Notes: generated by a model not told the origin, from the letters alone. A stretch of DNA of 39,145 bases from Desulfoarculaceae bacterium (GCA_019429465.1 JAHYIV010000027.1:1-39145), one strand, 5' to 3'. Positions 7,016-15,261 are shown, numbered from the stretch's first letter. Numbers and translations are program-made.

Positions 7016-8599
7016 ATGGAACCACAAACAAAGAGCATAAAACCTGGAAAAGTATATCTGGTAGGGGCTGGTCCTGGTGATCCCGGACTTATCACCCTGC
7101 GGGGAAAATATCTGCTGGAGCGGGCCGAGGTTGTGGTCTATGATTATCTGGCAAGTCCCAAGTTGTTGAAGTATGTGCCGGAGGATGCCACATTAATCTA
7201 TGCCGGAAAAAAGGGCGGAAGCAGGCATACCCATACCCAGGAAGAGATAAGCCAGATGCTGGTTGACTGGTCCCTTGCCGGCAAGACGGTGGTGCGGCTC
7301 AAGGGTGGTGATCCTTTTATCTTCGGCCGCGGCGGTGAAGAGGCAGAGGAGCTGGTCAAGGCTGGTATCTCCTTTGAGGTCGTGCCCGGGGTGACCTCGG
7401 CCACAGCGGCAGCCACCTATGCCGGGATTCCCATTACCCATCGCGACTATACCGCCTCAGTGTCTTTTATCACTGGCCATGAGGGGGCGGGGAAAGAGCA
7501 TTCCAATGTCGACTGGTCCAGGCTGGCCACCGGTGCCGGAACCCTGGTCATCTATATGGGAATCAAGAATCTGCCCACTATCGTCGATAATCTGATCCGC
7601 TATGGCCGCGATCCCAAGACCCCGGTGGCTGTTGTGCGCTGGGCCTCAACCCCGGAACAACATACGGTGGTGGCCACCCTGGAGACCATAGTCGACCAGG
7701 TAGAGGCAGAGGCGATCAAGCCCCCGGCCCTGATTATTGTGGGCGAAGTGGTGGCCCTGCGTGATACCCTTGACTGGTTTGAAAAGAGGCCTCTGTTCGG
7801 CAAACGGATCGTGGTGACCAGGACGCGGGAACAGGCATCGGAGTTGGTGGCTTCCCTTGAGGGGTACGGGGCTGAATGTCTGGAGTATTCAACAATTCAG
7901 GTGGAGCATCTGGAGTCATATGCTGTTCTCGATGAAGAGCTGGAGCGTCTGAATGAGTATCACTGGATCCTCTTTTCATCCATCAATGCCGTACAGTACT
8001 TTTTTGAGCGCCTGTATGCTAAAGGCTTGGATGCCCGAAATCTGAAGGGGCCGGATGTGGCGGCAGTGGGGAGGGCCACAGCCGACTTTTTGCTGCGCTA
8101 TGGCATCGTTGCTGATCTGATTCCAGCCATCTATACAGCGGAAGGGTTGGCGGAGAGCCTGCTGGATTTCGGGGTTGAGGGGCGCAATGTCCTGATTCCA
8201 AGAGCGGTAAAGGCCCGTGAGTTCCTGCCCGAGACCTTACGTGGGGCCGGTGCTCAGGTAACGGTGGTCCCTGTCTATCAGAATGTCCCGCCTCAAGGTT
8301 GTAAGGATGAGCTGCGGGCGGAACTGGAAGGCGGAAAGGTTGACATGATCACCTTTACCAGCTCTTCCACCGTCACTCATTTTCTCACCATCGTTGATGC
8401 CGCCAGTCAGGAAGAGTTGCTGGGACTGCTGAAGGGGGTGAAGATAGCCGCCATCGGACCTGTCACTGCCAAGACCATCACCGATAATGGTCTGACCGTT
8501 GATGTGCAACCGGAAAAATTTACTCTTGCCGATATGGTTAATGCCATTGTCCACTATTACGAAAAGGGCGAGCCAGGCGCAGGGCAGGCCTCAGTGTAG
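7016..8599 (+). CDS. cobA-hemD: Fused uroporphyrinogen-III C-methyltransferase / uroporphyrinogen-III synthase
   Basis: A 527-residue bifunctional enzyme of tetrapyrrole synthesis. Residues about 12-250 are the SAM-dependent SUMT (CobA) domain: VYLVGAGPGDPGLITLRG, the RLKGGDPFIFGRGGEE motif, GVTSATAAATYAGIPITHR and FITGHE. Residues about 260-515 are a HemD-like synthase, starting FGKRIVVTRTREQASELV and containing TFTSSSTVTHF and IAAIGPVTAKTI. The fusion closes uroporphyrinogen III and then methylates it to precorrin-2, feeding siroheme, cobalamin or alternative haem routes, which fits an anaerobic sulfate or sulfur metaboliser. No obvious Shine-Dalgarno precedes the ATG; the N-terminus fits the family. 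Confidence 0.93.
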   Translation: MEPQTKSIKPGKVYLVGAGPGDPGLITLRGKYLLERAEVVVYDYLASPKLLKYVPEDATLIYAGKKGGSRHTHTQEEISQMLVDWSLAGKTVVRLKGGDPFIFGRGGEEAEELVKAGISFEVVPGVTSATAAATYAGIPITHRDYTASVSFITGHEGAGKEHSNVDWSRLATGAGTLVIYMGIKNLPTIVDNLIRYGRDPKTPVAVVRWASTPEQHTVVATLETIVDQVEAEAIKPPALIIVGEVVALRDTLDWFEKRPLFGKRIVVTRTREQASELVASLEGYGAECLEYSTIQVEHLESYAVLDEELERLNEYHWILFSSINAVQYFFERLYAKGLDARNLKGPDVAAVGRATADFLLRYGIVADLIPAIYTAEGLAESLLDFGVEGRNVLIPRAVKAREFLPETLRGAGAQVTVVPVYQNVPPQGCKDELRAELEGGKVDMITFTSSSTVTHFLTIVDAASQEELLGLLKGVKIAAIGPVTAKTITDNGLTVDVQPEKFTLADMVNAIVHYYEKGEPGAGQASV

Positions 8600-8733
8600 C
8601 CCCGTACAACTCACGGAAGGGTTCTCTCCTGACAGTTTCCCGTCCGTATTTTGCCTGGAAATCAGGGGGGAGCGTGGGCCATGATATTTATGCTATCCTT
8701 GCCATATACCTGCTGCAGTTGAGCGGCGGCTGG

Positions 8734-9363
8734 TTATCTCTGTTTGGCGAGATGGCTGGTGGTCTGGATCTGGGGCAGGATGTCAAATCTCAGGGCTCCC
8801 TGTTGGGTGCGGATACCCACGATGTTCATCCGGATATTGATCGTCTTGCCGCTGGTTTCAGCAATCAGAGGTTCCAGCTGCTGCAGTTTTATCGGAAATT
8901 CACGGTTATTGAGGAAGGCCAGGAGCAGGGCGTCAATGTCGCCCTGGGCGGCGGTGGATGATGCCTGCAGATCGCTGACAACCGGTTTGACGAAGAGCAC
9001 CTGTCTGGCCGGGTCAAAGCGCAGCACTGCGTTGCACTGGAGACCCAGTTGCAGAGAGCCGACATTGAGTTTGATGATGTGCCCGCCGATTTCAGTATTG
9101 AGGTGCATGTCATCCCCCTGGAGGACGATATGGCAGGAGATCCCCTGGTCGTCTATCCGGAGATTGCTGACCCTGACAATGGTTATGTCCCCGCTCAAGG
9201 TATCGGATGTGGTGTCTACTGCAATCGGCAGGGATTTATCCAGGGCCTGGCTCAAGACGCTGTCCGGGACGGTGAGGGTAATCAGCTTGCCGGCTGCGGC
9301 AGAGGCTTGGTTCGGCAGCAGAAGATTGAGAAGAAACAGGATGCAGGCGACAGATCTAATCAT
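8734..9363 (-). CDS. Secreted protein, possibly TULIP/DUF1439-like lipid-binding
   Basis: A 209-residue protein with a clear signal peptide (MIRSVACILFLLNLLLPNQASA, cleavage after ASA) and no other membrane segment, so probably periplasmic. The mature part alternates amphipathic beta strands (LITLTVPDSVLSQALDKSLP, NLRIDDQGISCHIVL, VLFVKPVVSDLQ) and a region with DIDALLLAFLNNREFPIKLQQ. This recalls YceB/DUF1439 TULIP-type lipid-binding proteins; the match is by organisation only. I start at ATG 9363 because AAGGAG lies 7 nt upstream. A longer reading to 9435 runs into the MITE. Its only neighbours are convergent cobA-hemD and the upstream MITE. Confidence 0.7.
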   Translation of the reverse strand: MIRSVACILFLLNLLLPNQASAAAGKLITLTVPDSVLSQALDKSLPIAVDTTSDTLSGDITIVRVSNLRIDDQGISCHIVLQGDDMHLNTEIGGHIIKLNVGSLQLGLQCNAVLRFDPARQVLFVKPVVSDLQASSTAAQGDIDALLLAFLNNREFPIKLQQLEPLIAETSGKTINIRMNIVGIRTQQGALRFDILPQIQTTSHLAKQR

Positions 9364-9411
9364 GGCAAGGCTCCTTGTTGAGGCTATTGGTTTGGTGTCG
9401 AAACTATCTTT

Positions 9412-9565
9412 GATGGCGTCGTAAAAAGTCGCCAACTTCTTCGTTGCTGCAAATTATCTCGTCACTGCGGCGTACCCAATTACGCCTCATTCCTCGAAAT
9501 TTGCGCGCCTCGCATTTGACGCTTTTTACTTAGCCATCCCAGAAATTGACTTTTTACGAACCATC
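9412..9565 (+). repeat. MITE copy 3 (154 bp, internal deletion)
   Basis: Same termini as the 179-bp MITE but about 25 bp are missing after GTTGCTGCA. It is flanked by the 6-bp direct repeat ATCTTT (9406-9411 and 9566-9571). It lies 43 bp upstream of the secreted-protein ribosome site, so it may have displaced or supplied that gene's promoter. Confidence 0.9.
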
Positions 9566-9578
9566 ATCTTTGGGACGT

Positions 9579-9623
9579 GGAAAATACTGATGTGCCTGAA
9601 TTGCGACTGGATTTGGGCCGGAT
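9579..9623 (+). repeat. 45-bp dispersed repeat, copy b
   Basis: Plus-strand copy of the repeat at 5201-5245: GGAAAATACTGATG, a 2-3-base difference, then 29 identical bases ending GGGCCGGAT. It begins 8 bp after the MITE target duplication. Confidence 0.75.
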
Positions 9624-9710
9624 GATTGCAGAATGCAGGTAGTAGTGTTTTCTGCATCCTTGAGCCATTGTAACACAATAACGTTGGTATCTGCATGGTG
9701 AAATCACGAT

Positions 9711-11099
9711 ATGACAACGGTCTTTTCTGCTAAAATTTCCCGGCCTTCTCTTCCTGTCCTGACTGTGTCATCGGACTGCCTGCTTGAGGGCATCTCTCTG
9801 CCCCTTGAGAAGGCCATAAAAGAACGGCTGACCATAGATAATCCCAAGTATACCTCGGCAAAACGCTATGGCCGCTGGGTGGGGAAGAGGTTGCAGCCAA
9901 CCCTGACCTATTATGACTCGGTTCCCACCGGCCTTCGTTTCCCTCGTGGGTTCGCCAATCAGGCAATTCTGCTCTGTCGTCAGTATGGGCAGGAGACGCC
10001 ACGGATAGTTGAGTCCCGACGGCTGCTGGCGGAGGTTGATTTTTCCTTCAGTGGTTGCTTGCGTCCCTATCAGGATCTGGCCGTGGCCGAGGTTGAAAAG
10101 CGTTCCTTTGGTGTGCTTGAGGCCGGTACCGGCAGCGGCAAGACGGTTATGGCCCTGGCCATCATTGCCGCCCGCAGGCAGCCGACCCTGATTGTTGTTC
10201 ATACCAAAGAGCTGCTTTACCAGTGGCAGCAGCGAACCCAGGAGTTCCTTGGCCGGAGTGTCGGCCTTATTGGTGATGGGCATCTTGATATCCAGCCCCT
10301 CACAGTGGCTATTGTTAACAGCGCCCGGAAAAGGGTGGATGAACTGATGCCCTTGTTTGGTCATCTGGTCGTTGATGAGTGTCACCGGGTGCCGGCGGCC
10401 CTGTTCACCGATGTGGTCAGCCGTTTTGACTGCCATTATCTGCTGGGCCTTTCCGCCACGGCCTTCAGGAGTGATGAGGGGACAACCAGGCTGATCTCCA
10501 TTTTCATGGGAGACCGGATACATCAGGTCGATCAGGCCCAGTTGCAGGCAACGGGCGCCATTGTCAAGCCCGAACTGGTCCGGCGGAAGACAGCATTTAC
10601 CCATCAGTATCGCGGTGATTATCAGGCCCTGATCACTGCCCTCACCTCTCACCAGGGCCGTAATCTGCAGATTGTCGAGGATGTCATTCAAGCGGCGGGC
10701 CGTGAAAATGCTGGTGTGCTGCTGGTGGTATCTGATCGGGTCAGCCACTGTGAGCTCTTTGCCGGTGAGCTTTGCCGGCGGGGCCAGAGTGTGGCTCTTC
10801 TTACCGGTCAGACCCCGACGGAAATGAGGGTCCAAATTGTCAAAAAGGTCCAGGATGGGGAACTGCGGATCCTGGTGGCCACCCTGCAGTTGATTGGTGA
10901 GGGCTTTGACTGCGCGGGCTTGAGTACCCTGTTTCTGACAACGCCCATTACCTTTGAGGGCCGTCTGCTTCAGGTCCTGGGGAGGATCATGCGGCCTGCT
11001 GCCGGGAAAGAGGCACAGGTCTATGATTATGTGGATGAATCGATATCCGTGTTGCGCCGTTCGGCGGAGCATAGAAAGAAGGTGCTGGGCGCCTTGTAG
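9711..11099 (+). CDS. SF2 DEAD/DEAH-box helicase (XPB/type III restriction-like)
   Basis: A 462-residue superfamily 2 helicase. Motif I EAGTGSGKT is near residue 137, motif Ia IVVHTKELLYQWQQR near 160, motif II VVDECHRVP near 220, motif III LSATAFRSDEGT near 245, and in the C-terminal RecA domain VATLQLIGEGFDC and QVLGRIMRPAAGK (motif VI). The DECH box and overall architecture resemble XPB/RAD25-like and phage-type helicases. The first 110 residues are a separate N-terminal domain I do not recognise. The gene appears monocistronic; the ribosome site is weak. The role is probably DNA repair or remodelling, not specified by context. Confidence 0.85.
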   Translation: MTTVFSAKISRPSLPVLTVSSDCLLEGISLPLEKAIKERLTIDNPKYTSAKRYGRWVGKRLQPTLTYYDSVPTGLRFPRGFANQAILLCRQYGQETPRIVESRRLLAEVDFSFSGCLRPYQDLAVAEVEKRSFGVLEAGTGSGKTVMALAIIAARRQPTLIVVHTKELLYQWQQRTQEFLGRSVGLIGDGHLDIQPLTVAIVNSARKRVDELMPLFGHLVVDECHRVPAALFTDVVSRFDCHYLLGLSATAFRSDEGTTRLISIFMGDRIHQVDQAQLQATGAIVKPELVRRKTAFTHQYRGDYQALITALTSHQGRNLQIVEDVIQAAGRENAGVLLVVSDRVSHCELFAGELCRRGQSVALLTGQTPTEMRVQIVKKVQDGELRILVATLQLIGEGFDCAGLSTLFLTTPITFEGRLLQVLGRIMRPAAGKEAQVYDYVDESISVLRRSAEHRKKVLGAL

Positions 11100-11143
11100 T
11101 GGGTATTGGAAAAAAATGTTTTTTCGCTCTTTCGGCTCTTTCC

Positions 11144-11172
11144 TTGTATTATGTGATATTTTATGGTATAAG
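11144..11172 (+). promoter_or_regulatory. Predicted sigma70 promoter upstream of the typA leader
   Basis: TTGTAT (11144-11149), a 17-bp spacer and TATAAG (11167-11172) form a good sigma70-type pair in AT-rich DNA 45 bp after the helicase stop. It would start a transcript near 11180, about 245 nt before typA. Confidence 0.55.
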
Positions 11173-11179
11173 GAGAGTT

Positions 11180-11394
11180 TTGTGTAAACTTTGACAGATG
11201 GAGGCGCGTCGCTTGGAAAACAATATCAAACATGAGTGGTCTCTCCCGTATGTTCCATGTCTATCTGTCTTGTAGGGTATTTGTTTAATTGAAATTGATG
11301 TCAGGTGTGTTTGTGTTCTTGTAAATCCATTATTTGTTGCGTTTGCATGAGTCATAATCGGTAAGCACTCGTCTTTTTACGGGTGCTTTTTTTT
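11180..11394 (+). ncRNA. Candidate structured leader or small RNA before typA
   Basis: A 215-nt non-coding stretch bounded by a predicted promoter and a Rho-independent terminator. ACAGAT (from 11193) pairs with ATCTGT near 11268, enclosing AACAT/ATGTT near 11229-11255. A mini-ORF ATG-AGT-CAT-AAT-CGG-TAA ends on the terminator stem. It could be a free small RNA (for example a 6S-like RNA by size) or a typA attenuator; I recognise no known RNA family. Confidence 0.3.
11363..11394 (+). terminator. Rho-independent terminator upstream of typA
   Basis: AAGCACTCGT (11363-11372) pairs with ACGGGTGCTT (11379-11388) with one T-G wobble and a 6-nt loop, followed by eight T residues. It ends 29 bp before the typA start, so either it closes an upstream small RNA or it attenuates typA. 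Confidence 0.75.
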
Positions 11395-11423
11395 ATTTTG
11401 ATCCAAGGATCAGGGAAGAGGAA

Positions 11424-13226
11424 ATGAAACAGGAAAAAATTCGTAATGTAGCCATTATCGCCCATGTTGACCATGGTAAGACCACACTGGTTGATCAGCT
11501 TTTCAAATATTCCGGGATGTTCCGTGACAATCAGGATGTGGCGGAACGACTCATGGATTCCGGGGATCTGGAGCGTGAGCGCGGCATTACCATCACTGCC
11601 AAGAATGGCTCGTATCAGTACGAGGATTTTTCCATCAATATCATTGACACCCCGGGCCATGCCGATTTCGGCGGTCAGGTGGAGCGGGTTCTGCGTATGG
11701 CTGACGGGGCTCTGCTGCTGGTTGATGCCCAGGAAGGGCCCATGCCCCAGACCTATTTTGTCCTCAAAAAGGCCCTGGAAAATAAGCTCCCGGTGATCGT
11801 GGTTATCAACAAGATAGATAAGCCGGCGGCTCGCTGTCCCTGGGTTCTTGATCAGGTCTTTGACCTTTTCGTCAAGCTCGATGCCCCGGATGATGTCCTT
11901 GACTTTCCGGTGGTTTATGCCTCGGCCAAGGATGGCTATGCCATGGCCGATCCTGATGACCCGATCGAGGGCGGCATGGGGATGCAGATCATCTCCAAGA
12001 TGATCACCGAGCATATCCCGGCCCCCTCAGGATCACCGGATGCGCCCCTGCAGCTGCAGGTGAGCACCATTGATTATTCTCCCTATCTGGGGCGTTTGGG
12101 AATCGGTAAGGTGGTTAACGGGACGATCTCTATTAATCAGCCCCTGGCAGTGTCGCGTCGTGACGGTTCTATCAAGCCGGTGCGTATCTCTAAGATCTAC
12201 CGCTTTGAATCTGACGGCAAGGTGCCCATCGACAGCGCCGGTGTCGGTGAGATCGTGGCCGTTGCCGGTATGGATGATGTGACCGTGGGGGTGACCTTTA
12301 CTGATCTGGACAATCCAATGCCTCTGTCTCTGGTCGCCATTGATCCGCCAACGATTTCCATGAATTTTATCCCCAATGATTCACCCTTTGCCGGAAAAGA
12401 GGGGAAATTCGTCACCTCCAGACATATTGAAGAGCGTCTTGCCCGTGAGGTCCTGTCCGATGTGGCTCTCCATTATGAGCCTCTGACTGATGCGGTTGGC
12501 TACCGGGTATCCGGTCGTGGTGAACTCCATCTTTCCATTCTCATTGAAAAAATGCGCCGTGAAGATTATGAGCTGCAGGTGACCCGGCCACAGGTGATCA
12601 TGAAAGAGGAAAATGGTAAAATCATGGAACCCTTTGAAGCGCTCACCATTGATGTTGACGAGCGCTATCAGGGTGCAGTCATAGAAAAGCTGGGCAGACT
12701 GAAGGGGCAGATGGAGGAGATGACCAGCGGTCATGCCGGGATGGTGCGGATGGTGTTCAAGATCCCGACACGTGGTCTGCTGGGCTATCGTTCCGAGTTC
12801 ATGACCGATACCAAGGGCATGGGGATGATGAGTTATGTCTTTGCCGAATATGGCCCCTATGCCGGGGAGATAAAAAATCGAGTCAATGGGGTGCTGCTGG
12901 TTAAAGATCCCTGTACTGCCGTGGCTTACGCCCTGTTCAGTCTGCAGGAGCGGGGTACGCTCTTCATTCATCCTGGTGCGCCCTTGTACACGGGACAGAT
13001 CATTGGTGAAAGTTCTCGAGGCGGAGATATGGTGGTCAATCCGGGCAAGGGTAAAAAACTGACCAATATGCGGGCCTCAGGTACGGACGAGGCGATAATC
13101 CTGACCCCTCCTCGGGCCCTGACCCTGGAAGATTGTATCGCCTATATCAATGACGATGAACTGGTTGAGGTAACCCCAAAGTCAATCCGGCTGCGGAAAA
13201 AAAGTGACGTACGGATCAGGGGTTAA
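11424..13226 (+). CDS. typA: Ribosome-associated GTPase TypA/BipA
   Basis: A 600-residue translational GTPase related to EF-G that assists 50S assembly and stress or cold adaptation. Near the N-terminus are G1 AHVDHGKTT, switch-region [11 protein letters not shown]3 [10 protein letters not shown] and G4 [10 protein letters not shown]. Domain II, the EF-G-like C domain and the BipA-specific C-terminus ([38 protein letters not shown]) follow. Length matches the family. GAAGAGGAA precedes the ATG. A terminator lies just upstream and a small membrane ORF starts 9 nt downstream, probably in the same mRNA. Confidence 0.97.
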   Translation: MKQEKIRNVAIIAHVDHGKTTLVDQLFKYSGMFRDNQDVAERLMDSGDLERERGITITAKNGSYQYEDFSINIIDTPGHADFGGQVERVLRMADGALLLVDAQEGPMPQTYFVLKKALENKLPVIVVINKIDKPAARCPWVLDQVFDLFVKLDAPDDVLDFPVVYASAKDGYAMADPDDPIEGGMGMQIISKMITEHIPAPSGSPDAPLQLQVSTIDYSPYLGRLGIGKVVNGTISINQPLAVSRRDGSIKPVRISKIYRFESDGKVPIDSAGVGEIVAVAGMDDVTVGVTFTDLDNPMPLSLVAIDPPTISMNFIPNDSPFAGKEGKFVTSRHIEERLAREVLSDVALHYEPLTDAVGYRVSGRGELHLSILIEKMRREDYELQVTRPQVIMKEENGKIMEPFEALTIDVDERYQGAVIEKLGRLKGQMEEMTSGHAGMVRMVFKIPTRGLLGYRSEFMTDTKGMGMMSYVFAEYGPYAGEIKNRVNGVLLVKDPCTAVAYALFSLQERGTLFIHPGAPLYTGQIIGESSRGGDMVVNPGKGKKLTNMRASGTDEAIILTPPRALTLEDCIAYINDDELVEVTPKSIRLRKKSDVRIRG

Positions 13227-13235
13227 GGGCAAAGG

Positions 13236-13397
13236 ATGAGAACTCTGTTGATTTTGATCGCCTCGGGGGTGGCTGGTGTGGCCACCTTCTGGTTGATTGC
13301 CAGGAAGTATGGCAGTGACTGTCTCCCCTGACTGATGCTCTATGGCGCCATGGGTATGGGGCTTTTTGTCTTCTGGATCCTGCGGCTTGTTTTTTAG
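13236..13397 (+). CDS. Two-helix membrane mini-protein with one in-frame TGA (candidate selenoprotein)
   Basis: Reading from ATG 13236, with AAGGG 6 nt upstream and 9 nt after the typA stop, gives 31 codons, a TGA (13329-13331), then 21 codons to TAG. Residues about 3-21 form a hydrophobic helix (LLILIASGVAGVATFWLIA). A short loop ends in CLP-TGA, and residues about 34-53 form a second helix (MLYGAMGMGLFVFWILRLVF). The frame continues cleanly into a membrane helix. Reading TGA as selenocysteine would give a CxxU motif. Just downstream, GCGCCAT-GGGT-ATGGGGC can fold as a short hairpin with a GGGU loop, about where bacterial SECIS loops lie. Alternatives are a nonsense mutation or restart at ATG 13335. 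The TAG stop lies at the start of a repeat. Confidence 0.45.
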
Positions 13398-13648
13398 AGG
13401 CCGTTATAAAACAAGCAAGGTCTTTTTCTTGCTTGTTTTATCTACGGCCTCTTATGCCGCACCCAAGAAACAGCAATCATTACCGCTGTTTCTTGGTGTG
13501 GCGCCTGGCAAGCTACATCAGCCGGCGAACAAGCAAGGTCTTTTTCTTGCTTGTTTTATCTACGGCCTCTTATGCCGCACCCAAGAAACAGCAATCATTA
13601 CCGCTGTTTCTTGGTGTGGCGCCTGGCAAGCTACATCTACCGGCGAAC
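13395..13648 (+). repeat. 118-bp tandem duplication of double-hairpin repeats
   Basis: Unit 13410-13527 is repeated almost exactly at 13528-13645. Each unit carries hairpin 1 (AAAACAAGCAAG and its complement, 7-8-nt loop) and TACGGCCTCTTATGCCGC. It then carries hairpin 2 (CCAAGAAACAGC and GCTGTTTCTTGG) and GGCGCCTGGCAAGCTACATC. The first unit is preceded by the left frame TAGAGGCCGTTA, whose TAG is the stop of the upstream mini-ORF. The duplication removed the second left frame. A relative of hairpin 2 lies at 14550-14630. Confidence 0.85.
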
Positions 13649-13651
13649 ATA

Positions 13652-13740
13652 CAAGGAGCCGTTACGAGCTTGTGCTGAGCCGTCGTTCAAAAACAATTCA
13701 TACGATTCAATGTCATTAACGGCATAAGAGGCCGTAAGTA
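13652..13740 (+). repeat. Diverged hairpin-family remnant before the NUDIX gene
   Basis: It starts AAGGAGCCGTTACGAGC and continues to TTAACGGCATAAGAGGCCGT, so both frame motifs of the hairpin family are present. The inner arms are poorly paired. It probably is a degraded or recombined copy next to the tandem array. The 50 bp that follow, up to the NUDIX stop, hold no gene. Confidence 0.5.
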
Positions 13741-13789
13741 AATGACTGAAAAGTACAGATTGCTTCTTGACGGCTCTTTCTGCCTTTTT

Positions 13790-14236
13790 TTATAGCGGCC
13801 TGAAGGGATTGCCGTTTCTCCTGGCCGCGAAATAATCCGCCAGGATTCGGGCATGATCAAAGGCCAGATTCGGGAGATGGCCTTCTGCAAAAAGTCCGGC
13901 CTCGGTCGCATCATCTCCGGCAGTAGGTTTGTTCAGCGCCTGGCCGATAAAAACCGTTGAGGCGGTATGCTGCCGGGGATCACGGCCGGGATCGGAATAG
14001 GTGTGGAACTGAATCAGCTTCTGCACCGCAAGGCCGGTCTCCTCCACAGCTTCACGCAGTGCCGCATTTTCGTATGACTCACCATAATCGACAAACCCGC
14101 CCGGCAAAGCCCAGCCGTATGGCGGGTTTTTTCGTTTGATGAGCACGATCTCTTCCCCAATCTCGATGATGATATCGACGGTGGGAACTGGATTGCGAAA
14201 AGTGGGGATCTTGGCGTGGCAGTGGGGACAGTTCAT
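13790..14236 (-). CDS. NUDIX hydrolase with N-terminal zinc-ribbon motif
   Basis: A 148-residue NUDIX protein. The NUDIX box is complete: [24 protein letters not shown] near residues 46-69, with the REAVEE metal-binding glutamates. The N-terminal CPHCH is a half zinc ribbon, common in NADH or ADP-ribose pyrophosphatase-like NUDIX proteins. [35 protein letters not shown] fits ADP-ribose pyrophosphatase-like members when read in parts. The exact substrate is unknown. The ribosome site before ATG 14236 is weak, and a MITE inserted 12-17 bp upstream of the start may have removed the original promoter. Confidence 0.87.
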   Translation of the reverse strand: MNCPHCHAKIPTFRNPVPTVDIIIEIGEEIVLIKRKNPPYGWALPGGFVDYGESYENAALREAVEETGLAVQKLIQFHTYSDPGRDPRQHTASTVFIGQALNKPTAGDDATEAGLFAEGHLPNLAFDHARILADYFAARRNGNPFRPL

Positions 14237-14253
14237 GGGGATTTTGCAATATT

Positions 14254-14432
14254 GATGGCGTCGTAAAAAGTCGCCAACTGCTTCGTTGCTGCAGGTAAGC
14301 GAGCTTGCGAGACTCCGAATTATCTCGTCACTGCGGCGTACTCAAGTACGCCTCATTCCTCGAAATTTGCGCGCCTCGCATTTGACGCTTTTTACTTAGC
14401 CATCTCATAAATTGAGTTTTTACGAAACCATC
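14254..14432 (+). repeat. MITE copy 4 (179 bp)
   Basis: Full-length MITE nearly identical to copy 2, flanked by the 6-bp direct repeat AATATT (14248-14253 and 14433-14438). It lies immediately upstream of the NUDIX start codon, so any NUDIX transcript must now begin in or beyond the MITE. Confidence 0.9.
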
Positions 14433-14469
14433 AATATTGAGTCTTTGTCTAAAAAATAAGTGTAGTATT

Positions 14470-14673
14470 TGTGCCGTAAGCGGCATAAGGTGCCGTAAAA
14501 AAAGAGAATAAAAACGCTATGGTTGATTCGTAATGGTTTTCCTCTTCGATGCATTCCGCCAGACGCCACTCCAAGAAACAGCCGTAAGAGATTGGCTTTT
14601 TCTTGGAAGCGGCATAAGGTGCCGTAACAGAATTGAGCAACAAAAGACTTGCTCAATGTCTTAACGGCGCCTA
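14470..14673 (-). repeat. Compound hairpin-family repeat behind the HAD gene
   Basis: On the minus strand it starts TTAGGCGCCGTTAAG; the TAG is the HAD stop codon. ATTGAGCAA/TTGCTCAAT is the inner stem, then TTACGGCACCTTATGCCGC. It continues through a relative of the 13400 hairpin 2 (CCAAGAAACAGCC around 14572). It ends with a further frame motif, TTACGGCACCTTATGCCGC, at about 14474-14500. No gene is present. Confidence 0.75.
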
Positions 14674-15243
14674 AATTTCCAGCAGGGCGTGGATTTCCTG
14701 CCAGTTGGCAACGCTCTGCAGACCATGCTCACTTTGGTTCCAGGGTTGGGAAAAGACAAAGGGGATGATGGCCACATCCGCCAGTTGCAGACAGGTCTCG
14801 GCCCGATCATCGACAAAGTAGCGCAGCTTGTGTTCGTGAATATAGCGGGCCTTGTCATTGTGATATCCCATGGCCACCAGACGGATTTTGGCGCAGACGG
14901 CGGCGGGGAAGAAATGTTCCAGCCACTCTTCTACCGGTTGTTGCAGCGAGCGGGCGGTGATGATGGTTACCGGTGCGGAGGCGGTCATCTCCGTGATCAC
15001 CTTTACCGCCCCTTCCATGGGTTGCAGACCGGTTGCCAGAGAATCGCGGAGAATGGCATCAAATATCCTTTCTACTACGGGGGCGGGGATGTCGAGGCAA
15101 TCTTCCACCTGGAAGGTGGTGATCTCTTCCAGGGTAAAAGAGCAGAAGGCGTGTTCCTCGCAGGCCAGACGGATAAAGGCCTCAGCTGTATCGGCAATGA
15201 CTCCATCCAGGTCAAAACCAATCTCTCTGCTCTGGATCTTCAT
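14671..15243 (-). CDS. HAD-superfamily nucleotidase-like phosphatase
   Basis: A 190-residue HAD hydrolase resembling 5'(3')-deoxyribonucleotidases. Motif I is FDLDGVIADT (residues 10-19, nucleophile Asp and acid/base Asp), motif II is TIITARS near residue 95, and motif IV is YFVDDRAET near residue 142. A small helical cap lies between motifs I and II. The substrate is not determined. The TAG stop lies inside the left frame of a hairpin repeat. A repeat of another family lies directly upstream (15262-15345), between this gene and panE. Confidence 0.85.
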   Translation of the reverse strand: MKIQSREIGFDLDGVIADTAEAFIRLACEEHAFCSFTLEEITTFQVEDCLDIPAPVVERIFDAILRDSLATGLQPMEGAVKVITEMTASAPVTIITARSLQQPVEEWLEHFFPAAVCAKIRLVAMGYHNDKARYIHEHKLRYFVDDRAETCLQLADVAIIPFVFSQPWNQSEHGLQSVANWQEIHALLEI

Positions 15244-15261
15244 CTCTTCTCTCTCCTTTCT

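Noticed and set aside
9364..9435. Longer N-terminus for the secreted protein starting at 9435
   Set aside because: That extension is translated from MITE DNA and would bury the signal peptide; AAGGAG points to ATG 9363.
11180..11394. Known riboswitch, tmRNA, SRP RNA or 6S RNA in the typA leader
   Set aside because: I could not find the conserved core of any of these by eye; it is listed only as an unassigned RNA candidate.
13395..13740. CRISPR-like array of direct repeats
   Set aside because: Only two tandem units of 118 bp, each made of hairpins, without regularly spaced short repeats, unique spacers or cas genes.
13395..14673. Integron-like attC sites, because of GTTA/TAAC frames and variable stems after genes
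   Set aside because: The GTTRRRY/RYYYAAC core pattern is not kept, the genes are housekeeping and lie on both strands, and no integrase or attI is seen. Only the general design is similar.
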